Shown here one piece after another: positions 35,555 to 45,821 of a stretch of 64,000 bases of DNA (within the stretch, counting starts at the first letter, position 1; each line of letters begins with the position of its first letter). The stretch is taken from contig OY781436.1 in NCBI GenBank assembly GCA_963676875.1, forward strand, positions 186,001 through 250,000. The letters run 5' to 3'. Under the pieces are notes generated by a model. It searched no databases. It had not been told where the DNA came from and saw only the letters and a program-made list of their open reading frames with translations. This DNA comes from UBA6244 sp963676875. Lineage in GTDB: Bacteria; Bacteroidota; Bacteroidia; Bacteroidales; F082. The translations under genes and the position numbers were made by a program.

Positions 35555-38500
35555 CTATTTCACAACAACTTTCACAGAACTCACCACGTCCCCATTCCGC
35601 AAACGAACGATATACAATCCAGCATTCAAGTCCAGATTTTGGCTGTAGCTCCCTGTAATATGGACAACCTCAGCTGATAACAACCTACCCTGGATGTCAT
35701 AGATTTCCACTTTTGTCGGGCCTTCACCAAGAATGGTCAACTGTTTACCGCTCACATAAGCGCGGGGTTGCAGATGAATAGGTTGGTCGCTGATGCCGAC
35801 GGGGGCGAAGTGGATTTCAAAACGGTTGGGATCGTCGCCTTCTTGGGAGGTGAAGGTGTAGGAAGGATAAATTCCCAAGTCAGTTAACACACCCGTCTTT
35901 TTATCCAGAAGTTTCGGTATAATGCCTAAGGATTCAACCCCTTCAACATCTATTCTATATTCATTTCCGGCATTTTTTTCAAAATGAAAGGGGATAACAA
36001 GATTTTCATCCACTGCAGGAATGGCGTTGGTACTCAAGTGGTAGTCACCCATCACCGAATAAAAGGCCGGGGCATAAAATTGTGCAAATTCACCATCATA
36101 GAGCATATCAAAATTCATCGTAGCCTTTGGGTTAATGGAAATAACACTGCGTTGTGCAGTTCCACCTGCTATGTCAATGGCTTTCAGCACCATTTTTTGT
36201 GTGGACACCGGACTTTTATACCAAGTACCTCCATGGGTTTTAGCCGAAGACGGAATGCTTAATGTGGTTGCTTCAGTTGTATAAACGAAAAACCCATTCA
36301 TTGATGGGATAATCTCCCCAGCTTCAATATCAACATAGGAAGCATCTATACTTGAGATGATTTTTGCAACGCCGTTAATTATTGATTGGTCAGGTTTCCA
36401 GGCTTCGATATTCCAAACAAGTCCACTGGGATAAGGGTTACCCAAGAGATTAAATCCCCTATATCCACTTGATGCAGAATATGTTAATTCAATATCAGAC
36501 ACAGAGGAAGTGTTAGGAGTTCCAATAAAATCCTTGGTAGATTCACTGGCATATGACGCCAGATAACCTTTTCCAACAACAAAATTAGATCCAAAAAACG
36601 GGTTAAACTCAAAGGGTGCCACCTCACCGACTTTGCTGTTAATCCAGGTATTCGTCGTTTCATCCCAAATGTAAAAATCTTCATTGGAGGATGGCGGATC
36701 GGAAACAAAAGTGGATTGAAATGCTTGAGAACTAACAGGAGATGATAACAGATGCCATCCCTGCAAGGCATTACCCCACGCCGGGATATATCGCTCAATC
36801 GTTGCACTTCCTGTTATTGTACCCTCTGTAATCAAGGAACCCGTACCTGTTGCGTCTGATTTTATCACCAGACCTGAAGCGCCGGCATTATTGGTCAGGT
36901 TTCCGGTCAGGGTCAACGCGCTCGCCAAATTTATTGTCCATACTCCACCGGAGGGTATGACACAATCATTTCCAAAAGTTACTGTTCCTCCTGTTCTATA
37001 TATGGTAAGATCGTGCAGCGAATTGGTCGTCCCGGGTGAACTTTGATCCAAATTAATGGGGCCAACATCCCCGTTTCCAAGTATCTCCATTGCAGAATTT
37101 AACCCTACAACAAAACTACCCATTCCATTGATAAATGAATTTACACCTTGAGTTCCTATGGTAATTTTATTTCCATTCAAATCAATTTTATCTGTATTGT
37201 TGGAAAAACTGATGGCATTTCCTCCCTGAGGTGCATCTGCAATAATACTACCACCTACCAATTTTAAAGTGGTAGGACTTCCTCCGGATTCACCAACTAC
37301 TATATAGGATATGGTATAAGTAGTTGCTCCAGTTGCCTCAACAGTCTGGAGTTTTTCGCCATTAAAAAAAATCGCTCTCGAATTGGCATTAAAGGTCGAA
37401 CTCGTTCCGAAAACCAAGTTCCCTTTCAGCTTCAAATCACCTCCACCTATACTTGACAATGTGATGGTTCCATTACAAGTAACATCACCAACTACACCAA
37501 CGGCTTTGTACATTACATGTCCGGATTCATTCATACTGAGTGTGGACCCAAAATCCACTGTCAGATTCCCAGCGCATTGATAATAGGTATCTGTTCCACC
37601 ATTATCTCCCATGTCGAGCAAGGTTGAACTCGTAATAAGTACATCATTTGGATATCCCGCACCGACCATGGAGTTCCATTCGTCACCACGACCCCAGGTT
37701 CCTCCGTTATTATATTTTAATATCGAAGCAGAACCATAGGTTGGAGCCTTTCCGTTTGCTATCCAACCTCCATCCATCGCAAGAGTTCCATTGATTGTGG
37801 AATTATCGCCAAAATCAACACCTCCGCCACTCAGGGTCACATTATGAAAACCAATCGTTCCTTGAATCGTACCAGCAACTTCAAAATTAACAGTTCCGGA
37901 ATTCGCGGCAAAATCACCATTATTAGTTAACGTTCCACCATCACCAATGGTTAAAGTGCGAGTAGAAGCATCACTGGCGACAAAAGTGGCTCCAGAATTA
38001 ATTGTCAATGAGGAAACAGTTACATCAGTATTCAGAGTAATATCATGACCATCAAGGATATTAATGGAAGATGCATTCACTCCCGGGACCAATGTTGAAG
38101 TGACCCAATCGGTATTATTTGGAGAGGATTCCCAATTTCCTGCAACTGACCAGTCACCCGAAACTTTACTTCGAAAATGATCAGAACTTGAAGTAGTTAG
38201 GGTCGCACCATCCGCCTGACTCCCAATGCTATAGTATGAATAATTCTCAGAATAAAACTTATAATTATAGGTTGTGCTTGGAAGAAGTCCATCATCAACA
38301 AATGAAATTCCATTCCCATTGTAAACCACTTCACCATCACCAATGAATACACCAACATCATAGGCAGTGCCCTGAATAGGTTCTGTCCAGCTATCGGCAG
38401 CTAATTTTCTGACAACCATGACATTTCTTCCGTTCCATTTTGTCCATTCCATTTCTATTGTAGAACTAGTCGAAGATTTCTGTCTAAGACCAGTGGGATT

Positions 38501-38959
38501 TTGCAAACTTACGACAGTAAAATAGGGACACTCTCCCTCACTAGTACTAGCGACCAAGTTCTGCTCGTCAGTCCAACCATTTATATCAGCATAAGTCCAA
38601 GGATGGCCTTCCTCACTTTTGGCTCGACCTACAACAAACCAAGTGCCTATATTGGTAAATTGAAAATTCCCAATATCTCGGCGTACAAGTTTGTTTGGCC
38701 AAGTACCGTCATCATACCATTCCGCCACAGAATAATCCCAGCCAGTCGAACCATCTGCATTTTGCCCAATACCTACCTCAGAAGAATTCCAGGTTTCCTG
38801 ACCAATTTCAAAATTGAAAAAATAATCATTAGCTAATTTATCACCTAAGTAATAGGTATCTATTGGCCTACCAATTGTAATTTGATTAACCCAAATTTGA
38901 GCCTCAACCGTTTTTATTAATATAAAAGGAATGAGACAAAACAATAAATATTTACTCAT
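35555..38959 (-). CDS. Large secreted protein with T9SS sorting domain (paralogue B)
   Basis: A 1,134-residue exported protein. Its N-terminal 250 residues differ from paralogue A and contain a fibronectin-III-like segment (NPTGLRQKSSTSSTIEMEW ... YNYKFYSEN). From about residue 265 on (GDWSVAGNWESSPNN) it follows paralogue A closely, including DNSTINGTLAMDGGWI, GGDLKLKGNLVFG and DKIDLNGNKITIG. A type A sorting domain ends it (VEIYDIQGRLLSAEV ... NAGLYIVRL). It lies 45 bases upstream of paralogue A on the same strand. Function unknown; probably surface-attached. Confidence 0.8.
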   Translation of the reverse strand: MSKYLLFCLIPFILIKTVEAQIWVNQITIGRPIDTYYLGDKLANDYFFNFEIGQETWNSSEVGIGQNADGSTGWDYSVAEWYDDGTWPNKLVRRDIGNFQFTNIGTWFVVGRAKSEEGHPWTYADINGWTDEQNLVASTSEGECPYFTVVSLQNPTGLRQKSSTSSTIEMEWTKWNGRNVMVVRKLAADSWTEPIQGTAYDVGVFIGDGEVVYNGNGISFVDDGLLPSTTYNYKFYSENYSYYSIGSQADGATLTTSSSDHFRSKVSGDWSVAGNWESSPNNTDWVTSTLVPGVNASSINILDGHDITLNTDVTVSSLTINSGATFVASDASTRTLTIGDGGTLTNNGDFAANSGTVNFEVAGTIQGTIGFHNVTLSGGGVDFGDNSTINGTLAMDGGWIANGKAPTYGSASILKYNNGGTWGRGDEWNSMVGAGYPNDVLITSSTLLDMGDNGGTDTYYQCAGNLTVDFGSTLSMNESGHVMYKAVGVVGDVTCNGTITLSSIGGGDLKLKGNLVFGTSSTFNANSRAIFFNGEKLQTVEATGATTYTISYIVVGESGGSPTTLKLVGGSIIADAPQGGNAISFSNNTDKIDLNGNKITIGTQGVNSFINGMGSFVVGLNSAMEILGNGDVGPINLDQSSPGTTNSLHDLTIYRTGGTVTFGNDCVIPSGGVWTINLASALTLTGNLTNNAGASGLVIKSDATGTGSLITEGTITGSATIERYIPAWGNALQGWHLLSSPVSSQAFQSTFVSDPPSSNEDFYIWDETTNTWINSKVGEVAPFEFNPFFGSNFVVGKGYLASYASESTKDFIGTPNTSSVSDIELTYSASSGYRGFNLLGNPYPSGLVWNIEAWKPDQSIINGVAKIISSIDASYVDIEAGEIIPSMNGFFVYTTEATTLSIPSSAKTHGGTWYKSPVSTQKMVLKAIDIAGGTAQRSVISINPKATMNFDMLYDGEFAQFYAPAFYSVMGDYHLSTNAIPAVDENLVIPFHFEKNAGNEYRIDVEGVESLGIIPKLLDKKTGVLTDLGIYPSYTFTSQEGDDPNRFEIHFAPVGISDQPIHLQPRAYVSGKQLTILGEGPTKVEIYDIQGRLLSAEVVHITGSYSQNLDLNAGLYIVRLRNGDVVSSVKVVVK

Positions 38960-39015
38960 AATCCAATTTTTTCAATATTGTTATTCATCATCATCTTACT
39001 TTAGAATTCCATCCC

Positions 39016-42000
39016 CTAGCTCTTAACCAATCTCCTCACAACAACTCCCCTTTCTCCTTTCATTCTCACCAAATACACCCCATCAACCAATCCGGAAACA
39101 TCCAACTGTTCATGATTGGAGGTAATCTGTTGGGTTAATATCAATCTTCCTTGAGCTGAGTACAGGGTCAATTCAAATCCTTGTGCGTTTTCGATGGTTA
39201 CTAAATTCGTGGCCGGATTCGGATACACCCGCACCAAATCCCCCATCAGCTCCTCTACTCCATCAACTCCGGCCAAGGGTATCACCACCAGCTCGTCGGC
39301 CTGGGTTACTTGCACGCTGCCTGTGGTGTCGGCCCACTGTCCATAACTTACGTTAAAAGTCAAGTTGCTGTTGGACACCACGCTAAAGGTGGTCAGTCCT
39401 TCGGTATCAGTGGTTTGGGTTCCGTACTCGCCCAAATCTACGGTAGCTCCCGATACCACGTTGCCATTGTTGGCTTGTACTACCTTAAATGTCAAATTGA
39501 CAAAAGGGCGTCCCAATTGCCGGTCGGTGAACACATAATATCCTCCGGGTGCCAAGGTGATGGTGTGGCCTCCGGCGTCGGTCACTTCCAGGGCTTCTCC
39601 GGTAAAATAGTTGTACCAGGTGCCGGTGTGCTGAAATCCGGGTTGGGTGCTTTGGTCGCTCACATCAAAATTGGCGCCCATGCATAGGTTCAAACTTTCG
39701 TGGCTTATCCAGGTGCGTTTTACCTTCCCGGCCAAATCCTTGCCATAGGCTCCTTGTTCAAAGGCCACATTTTCGGTTTTTAATTTCGCCATGGCAGCAA
39801 ACACCTGATAGAGGTGCTGACGGGCAGGCTGATCCCAATAATCCCAGCGCACAGGCTTGGAGGAGGTGCGACAATCTTCGCTGATGGTGCCATCCCAACA
39901 ATAGTTGATGCTGTAATCGTAGCCCAACTCACCAAATTGCCAAATCATTTTTGGTCCGGGAACGGCCATGTACATCACGGCGGCGGCTTCCATACGACCC
40001 AATGAAGTGAGGGTATCCTTTACCTGATAATCGCCGCTGCCGTTGCCATACATGAGGTTTTTAACCGGAAGACGTTCTTCGTCGTGGCTTTCCATAAAGG
40101 GAATCAGGTTGGGATAGGTAAATCCTCGTTCGTTAAAATAGGCCCATGAAAAGTCGGAATTTTCTTCCCAACCCATGGAACATTGGTTGAATTGTTCGGT
40201 CATCTTTCCCCACAACAACATACCGGTATTGCCCAATACCACTTCTTCGTCATTGCCGCCCAGATGCTCCAAAATAACATATGCATTGGGGTTGGTGGCC
40301 TTGATGGACTGATAATAATCGGTGAGAATATTCACCCGCGACTGGTCGTATTGTCCCCAAACACCCATATCGTCGCCGGAATAGGTCTGTGTAAATCCTT
40401 TGCTGAGGTCGAGGCGGAATCCGTCCACCTTATATTCGGTGAGCCAATAGTTGAAAAAGTCTTTTACGAATGTTTTAGTGGCTAAACTTTCGTGATTGAA
40501 GTCGTATCCCGGACTGAGCGGATGGGGCGCTTGTTGGTTGTACCACGGATTTTGGGCAGTGGGCATGTTCAACTGACTGTCCCAATACATGTGTACCATG
40601 GGCGACTGACCAAAGGAGTGGTTGAGCACCACATCCAGAATGACGGCGATATCATGCGCGTGACAGGCATCGATAAAGGCTTTGTAGTCGTTGGTGGTGC
40701 CATAAGCCTTGTCGGTGGCAAAATAAAAAGACGGATTATATCCCCAACTGTCGTTTCCTTCAAATTCGTTGATGGGCATCAGCTCGATGGCATTGATTCC
40801 CAGACCCTTTAGATAATCAAGGGTGTCGATGATGGAGGCAATGCGGCGGTCGGCCACAAAATCTCGTACCAGCAATTCGTAAATGATCAAATCCGACTGG
40901 GTTTCGTTGACGGCCACCGGTGTAAAATCGTCAATTTGCCAATTATAGGGCGTACTTCCTGGTTCAAACACACTCACGATTCCGGTGGTTTTGTCGAAAG
41001 GATAGGGTTTCAGATCAGGATAGTTTTCTATGGGAATCCATTTATCATTCCACGGATCCAATACCTTCAGGCAGCGGGGATCTGCAATGGTAATTTGGCC
41101 ATCCACATAATATTGGTAGGCGTATTCTTCACCGGGAGTGAGATCAGAAACGGTAATCCAATAATAATCCCCATCAGGAGTTCTGTTCATGTATCCGGCT
41201 TCGCTCACCGACCAATCGTTGAAATCGCCAATCACAAAGGCATAGCGCTTGAGTTTGGCCGGATCGTTGAGCACAAGGGTCACGGATTGGTTGTCCAGAT
41301 AGTTAACTCCGGGTTTCATCCCTTGAGGCAGTTCGGCAACGGGCACGTCACCACGTATAAAAATCATCACCGAATCCATGGCTATATCGTTCCCTGCATA
41401 GGCTTTGGCAATGAGCCAGTGGGTTCCGGGTTCCAAACCTGTACTGTTAAATGCGTGAAACAGACCGCCCTCGGTGCTGCTTTGCAGAAAATTGTTGTCG
41501 AGATATAATCCGATGGAATCGTTTTGCAAGGCTGCCACACACACCGGAAGCAGGGTATTGGGATCCACTAAAGGTTCGCGTGAAGTGGGGTAGGTAATTT
41601 TCACATTCAGCTCATCCAGATAGATATCTACAAAAACATCCTGATTGTCTGCTGTTTTACCTTCCAGATATCCTCCGCCGGTAGTGGGCTCATCGCTTCG
41701 GAAAACCAAGGCAATTTTCTGTATTTCTTCGCCGGAAGGCACCCCATAATAGGCCCTGATATCCGGAATGGAAAGCTCGTACAGGTTGCTGTCGATCAAC
41801 GTGAGCTTAGTTTCGGGAGTATTTTCACCCCATTCGGTTTTCACGTACTTCCAATCGCTATTCCCGGTACTCAAGTTGGTAATCACACCTGTATGGGCAT
41901 AAACATCGCCATCGTACCCGGCCAATCCGCCATTTCCCAACATGGCGTTAAAAGTGATGACCAATTCGGTGCTTTCCAGCGGAAAGGGGGGCTCGGTACC

Positions 42001-42876
42001 AACGAGTGTCAAACCGCTGCCACACGACAGGGTGTCTCCCACCGTGTAGGAGTAATTGGCACCGCCATTGTTGTTATAACGAAGAGTGATTAAATCGAAA
42101 TCTGCTGTGGGATTGGCTATTACGGATGAAAAAACATAGTAACTTACCTCGGTTTGGTTGTCAAAAGCCGGAATGGTAGCTGTGGCAGTGGAACCGGAGA
42201 ATGAAAAATTTACCAAACCGGAACTTGTCCAGTTGTCGGTGGTATATCTCAGGTAAACATGCTCTTCGGGGGCGGGTGCCACGGTAGTTTGAAGGGTAAT
42301 TTCCACAGGATCGGCATCCGTGGGCATTAGGGGACTCATGGTTACCGCGGTGAGTTCAACGGGCTCGGCAGACAATTCCATGAAAATGGCCCGTGTATTT
42401 TCGTATCCGACATTGTCCCAATTGGCCACATACCAATGGTTGTTGGTTACAGAAATATTGTTGGGCTCAGGCTCACCTGTTCCGGCCTGACCGTAGGTAT
42501 ATTCCTGAATTGCATTGAGTTGCACATTGGTGTTACCCCATTGGTTTTGCCAAATATTGTCTAAAGGTCCGCTCGTATATTTAAAGGTATAGGTTCCTCC
42601 GGTAATATGTCCATCCACGGCACTTACGTGAAACATGGTTTGATAAAACGGACTCCCCAAAGGCACCAAACGTACAGTTCCATTGGCAGTTTGAGCGGTG
42701 CCGGCAAACACAGGATTTTCTGGAGGATTCGCCCAAGCCGCCCAGTCGCCGGGCATGTTCAGACCTTCGGGGGCGTATATCTGGGCATCACTCCGGAGGT
42801 TCATTACCGCCACCAATACGAAAATCAGCATCAGTGTAAAAATTGAACGTTGATTATTTCTTTTTAATGAATACAT
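39016..42876 (-). CDS. Secreted GH13 alpha-amylase family protein with T9SS sorting domain
   Basis: A 1,286-residue exported glycoside hydrolase acting on alpha-glucans such as starch. After the signal, YAPEGLNMPGDWAAW begins a module shared with the next gene. A second shared module (PEEHVYLRYTTDNW ... YYVFSS) follows near residue 205. The GH13 barrel spans roughly residues 660-1110, with all four conserved regions: DVVLNH (about 749), GFRLDLSKG with the nucleophile Asp (about 822), VILEHLGG with the acid Glu (about 867) and MESHDEER (about 927). A small CarboxypepD-like domain and a type A sorting domain (YPNPATNLVTIE) close it. It should be displayed on the cell surface. Confidence 0.93.
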   Translation of the reverse strand: MYSLKRNNQRSIFTLMLIFVLVAVMNLRSDAQIYAPEGLNMPGDWAAWANPPENPVFAGTAQTANGTVRLVPLGSPFYQTMFHVSAVDGHITGGTYTFKYTSGPLDNIWQNQWGNTNVQLNAIQEYTYGQAGTGEPEPNNISVTNNHWYVANWDNVGYENTRAIFMELSAEPVELTAVTMSPLMPTDADPVEITLQTTVAPAPEEHVYLRYTTDNWTSSGLVNFSFSGSTATATIPAFDNQTEVSYYVFSSVIANPTADFDLITLRYNNNGGANYSYTVGDTLSCGSGLTLVGTEPPFPLESTELVITFNAMLGNGGLAGYDGDVYAHTGVITNLSTGNSDWKYVKTEWGENTPETKLTLIDSNLYELSIPDIRAYYGVPSGEEIQKIALVFRSDEPTTGGGYLEGKTADNQDVFVDIYLDELNVKITYPTSREPLVDPNTLLPVCVAALQNDSIGLYLDNNFLQSSTEGGLFHAFNSTGLEPGTHWLIAKAYAGNDIAMDSVMIFIRGDVPVAELPQGMKPGVNYLDNQSVTLVLNDPAKLKRYAFVIGDFNDWSVSEAGYMNRTPDGDYYWITVSDLTPGEEYAYQYYVDGQITIADPRCLKVLDPWNDKWIPIENYPDLKPYPFDKTTGIVSVFEPGSTPYNWQIDDFTPVAVNETQSDLIIYELLVRDFVADRRIASIIDTLDYLKGLGINAIELMPINEFEGNDSWGYNPSFYFATDKAYGTTNDYKAFIDACHAHDIAVILDVVLNHSFGQSPMVHMYWDSQLNMPTAQNPWYNQQAPHPLSPGYDFNHESLATKTFVKDFFNYWLTEYKVDGFRLDLSKGFTQTYSGDDMGVWGQYDQSRVNILTDYYQSIKATNPNAYVILEHLGGNDEEVVLGNTGMLLWGKMTEQFNQCSMGWEENSDFSWAYFNERGFTYPNLIPFMESHDEERLPVKNLMYGNGSGDYQVKDTLTSLGRMEAAAVMYMAVPGPKMIWQFGELGYDYSINYCWDGTISEDCRTSSKPVRWDYWDQPARQHLYQVFAAMAKLKTENVAFEQGAYGKDLAGKVKRTWISHESLNLCMGANFDVSDQSTQPGFQHTGTWYNYFTGEALEVTDAGGHTITLAPGGYYVFTDRQLGRPFVNLTFKVVQANNGNVVSGATVDLGEYGTQTTDTEGLTTFSVVSNSNLTFNVSYGQWADTTGSVQVTQADELVVIPLAGVDGVEELMGDLVRVYPNPATNLVTIENAQGFELTLYSAQGRLILTQQITSNHEQLDVSGLVDGVYLVRMKGERGVVVRRLVKS

Positions 42877-42916
42877 CTTTTCGTTTTGGTTTACTGAATG
42901 GGATATTTTCTTGATT

Positions 42917-45067
42917 TTAATATTTCACAATTTTTTGAGTCCATTGTTGGGAGCCGGAAACTACCTGTATAAAATAAATCCCGGGTGACAAGGAAGACAT
43001 GTCAATCATCGAATTGGCTGAATTCAAGTCTTGGTTCATTACCCTCACACCTCGGTAATCGTACGCGTTCACCAAATTTTCCCCTGACAATTCGCTTATG
43101 TTGATTGTTAAGAATTCGGCGGTGGGATTGGGATACATTTTCACGGAAGTGAATTGCTCATCAACACCCACGAAGGTAATATTATAAGTGCTTGTTCCCG
43201 AAATACTGCCATCATCGCCCACGGTCACTTCCAGGTTGGGACCGATAATCAGCCAAATGCCATCAGGACTGCCATCGTCTTCAAATACACCCCACTCATA
43301 CGTTCCGGGAAAAATATCTAGGGTAACCGACCAATCGGCTCCATTTTGGATCATGTCCACGGGCTCCCAATTGGTCATGGAGCCTTTAAATTTGATGTTG
43401 GTGTACAATCCGGTGGCATCGGTAACGGTGAAAGTGACGGGGTAAGTGGTGATTTCATTGGCCACGGTGAGCACGCCACTCACGTTGTCCACACCATCCC
43501 AAAAGCCACCTCCATTCACTGAATAGCCCCCATAAACAAAGTCCTGTGAAAGGTATTGAAAACGCGAAGCATAGTAATAGGTACCCGGCGCTACCATTTG
43601 AGATCCGAGATCAGCCATAAATTCATCGTTGCTAGCAGCAGCACCAAAATAATCTGCTGGAATCCATTCGGTCCAACCAGCAGGATCGGTATCATTTAAG
43701 CTATATCCAATCCATGCCTGCAGTCCGGGAGCGGGATCAACTTGTCCGGTGATATTTTCTATCCAAGCCTGACAAAATACGTTGAATTCCTGTTGTGGCT
43801 GAATGGTTCCCGACTCAGGGTATTGCAGGTTGGCCCAACCTATTTCGGGATCGGGAGGCGTTCCGGTGATGGTCAGCACGCCGTTTACATTGGTTACGCC
43901 ATCCCAAAATCCACCGCCCGAAGCAGAATAGCCACCATACACAAACGACTGATCAAGGTATTGAAAACGAGAGGCGTAATAGTAGGTTCCTTCGTCGGAA
44001 AGTACTGCACCCAGGTCGGCAAGATATTCATCGTTGTTGCCCACATCACCATGGTAATCAGCTATTATCCAATTGGTCCAGGTGGCGGGATCGGTATCTT
44101 CGGTGCTATATCCCAGCCAGGCTTGTACACCGGCACCCTGTCCGGGCTCATCAGTAATTCCTTCAATGTGTACTTGCGCATACACATCGTAGGCATCTCC
44201 CGACATAATCACACCCGATTCGGGGTATTGCAGGTTGGCCCAATCGATAACCGCAGGCACCACAACCCCCACCTGACATTGGTAATTTTCACCTTCGTTG
44301 TTGTTCAACTTGATGGTATAGAGATCGTAATTTTCGGTGATGCTCGCAACGGTGCTGGTCATGGCATAGTAATCTATGGTGGTACCATCCGGTTGACCGG
44401 GAATAGCAGCCGTTCCGTTGAGTCCTGTCATGGTGGCTTCCACAAGATAGGAATCAACCCAATCGTTGGTGGTGTATCTTACATACACAATTTCCTCGGG
44501 AGAGGGCAGATCAGATGTGACGACATCAATGTTGATGACTTCATCGGGCAAGGCCGTTCCGGGTTCCGAAACCGAGGTGATGTCGATGGGTTCGTTGGTG
44601 GTTTCCATGAAAATGGCACGTGTGTTGGCATAACCGGCATCCTCCCAAACCATAGTGTACCATGCGTTTACAAGAGCGATGTTGTTATCTGTTGTTCCCT
44701 GAAAAATGTATTCTTGAAGATCATTGATTACCACGGAAACACCGGCCCATTTATTGGCGAAGGGAGTGGCTTCGGGACCACTGGTAAACAAAAAATCATA
44801 ACTACCCTCTTCCAAATCGCCGCCCGTGGCAGCTACCTGAAAAATGGTTTGCCACCGGGGAGTTCCCACGTCAATTAATACAACACGACCATCCGTCACC
44901 TGTGTACTACTTGCAAAAGCCAGGTTGTTGGTTGGAGGGTTGGTCCATGCGTTCCAAGTTCCGGGCATATTAAGCCCTTCGGGAGCATAAATTTGCGCTT
45001 CACTAACAAGAAACAAGCAAGTTAATGACAGAAGCAAGAGTTTTTTTAAGGGTAGAAATTTGTTCAT
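42917..45067 (-). CDS. Secreted companion protein of the GH13 enzyme with T9SS sorting domain
   Basis: A 716-residue exported protein without a catalytic domain. After the signal, IYAPEGLNMPGTWNAWTNPP and about 150 further residues match the N-terminus of the neighbouring GH13 protein. A shared PEEIVYVRYTTNDW ... YYAMTS module follows. Two tandem repeats of about 130 residues start at WANLQYPESG and end at GGGFWDGVxNVxGVLT. A starch-binding-like domain (YPVTFTVTDATGLYTNIKFKGSM) and a type A sorting domain (YPNPTAEFLTINI) close it. It probably binds glycan beside the amylase. It lies 40 bases upstream of the GH13 gene on the same strand. Confidence 0.83.
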   Translation of the reverse strand: MNKFLPLKKLLLLSLTCLFLVSEAQIYAPEGLNMPGTWNAWTNPPTNNLAFASSTQVTDGRVVLIDVGTPRWQTIFQVAATGGDLEEGSYDFLFTSGPEATPFANKWAGVSVVINDLQEYIFQGTTDNNIALVNAWYTMVWEDAGYANTRAIFMETTNEPIDITSVSEPGTALPDEVINIDVVTSDLPSPEEIVYVRYTTNDWVDSYLVEATMTGLNGTAAIPGQPDGTTIDYYAMTSTVASITENYDLYTIKLNNNEGENYQCQVGVVVPAVIDWANLQYPESGVIMSGDAYDVYAQVHIEGITDEPGQGAGVQAWLGYSTEDTDPATWTNWIIADYHGDVGNNDEYLADLGAVLSDEGTYYYASRFQYLDQSFVYGGYSASGGGFWDGVTNVNGVLTITGTPPDPEIGWANLQYPESGTIQPQQEFNVFCQAWIENITGQVDPAPGLQAWIGYSLNDTDPAGWTEWIPADYFGAAASNDEFMADLGSQMVAPGTYYYASRFQYLSQDFVYGGYSVNGGGFWDGVDNVSGVLTVANEITTYPVTFTVTDATGLYTNIKFKGSMTNWEPVDMIQNGADWSVTLDIFPGTYEWGVFEDDGSPDGIWLIIGPNLEVTVGDDGSISGTSTYNITFVGVDEQFTSVKMYPNPTAEFLTINISELSGENLVNAYDYRGVRVMNQDLNSANSMIDMSSLSPGIYFIQVVSGSQQWTQKIVKY

Positions 45068-45403
45068 AATAAATCATTTAACGAAAATAAATCCGGGAAA
45101 AGCAGCAAAACTGCCATGAGGTATTACATACATTTCGGACGACACGAATTCCAAATCTTCAGCAACCTGAAGGGGGTCGATTAAATCAGAAAATTTTTGA
45201 ATCCATGCCTTTCCTTTACTATGGGCTAGAAAGTACATATTCTTCAGTTAACGCGTAAGCATTAGTTGGAGGTAAAAATAAAAAATTATATGGAATTAAA
45301 ATACATGTTATATGAAAAACGTATGTAAAAAATTTCATTTTTTCATACGAACATAAGCAAAAACCGGAAAAAAGTGAATTTCAAACGATTGCGGAAATGC
45401 AGG

Positions 45404-45446
45404 AAAGGTGAAGATGCAAAAGGAAGAACATCAGAATCGTTGAATC
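45404..45446. repeat. GAATC-TTGAATC intergenic repeat, copy 1
   Basis: AAAGGTGAAGATG, GGAAGAACATCAGAATC and TTGAATC parallel the sequence at 48491-48540. The two copies flank the FISUMP gene region. Confidence 0.55.
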
Positions 45447-45683
45447 CTTAAATCAACGGCCAATCACCAACAGCCCCAACTGACATGTCGTATCCGCCGA
45501 AGACGGAGTGAAATCCCCTCGCACCAACGACAGAATCGATGACCAGCGCCATGTCCAGCTCTTTTGCTCATGGGATTTGGCTTTGACGAACTATCGTTTC
45601 TCCTCCGGCATCATTCAAATGACATGCTGGTTTTTGAAGTATCAACCTTTGCAACTTCCTACCCTTTCCTCTGCCTTCCACAA

Positions 45684-45812
45684 AACAAACAGGGGCATCC
45701 GGCGGATACCCCTGTTTGTTGAAGGTTACCTCTGCCCGCCTACGGCGGGACAGGGGTAGTTAAGTGTCAAATTATCAAATAAACCTGCCTGCACTCCGTT
45801 CCGGCAGGCAGG
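45684..45812. repeat. Cluster of three palindromes
   Basis: AACAAACAGGGG (45684-45695) and CCCCTGTTTGTT (45709-45720) are a perfect 12-bp inverted repeat. CCCGCC and GGCGGG around TAC follow near 45738. CCTGCCTGC (45784-45792) and GCAGGCAGG (45804-45812) form the third. The last could terminate the minus-strand gene ending at 45822; the others resemble dispersed intergenic repeats. Confidence 0.8.
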
Positions 45813-45821
45813 TCAAAGTGT

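Larger units (their letters stand above)
45068..45821. other. Large intergenic region with palindromic repeats
   Basis: About 750 bases without a supported gene. From 45299 to 45350 it is AT-rich with an ACGTATG/CATACG inverted repeat that may be the regulatory region of the 42917-45067 gene. From 45404 to 45446 lies a repeat also seen at 48491-48540. Three palindromes occupy 45684-45812 and are listed separately. Confidence 0.65.

Noticed and set aside
39310..41508. Several plus-strand frames of 100-190 residues opposite the GH13 gene
   Set aside because: They are antisense shadows; the minus-strand frame has all GH13 catalytic motifs.
43742..44878. A 378-residue plus-strand open frame opposite the amylase companion gene
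   Set aside because: It lies wholly antisense to a gene with a signal peptide, repeats and sorting domain. Its Gly/Ile/Val-rich composition is the usual shadow of such genes.
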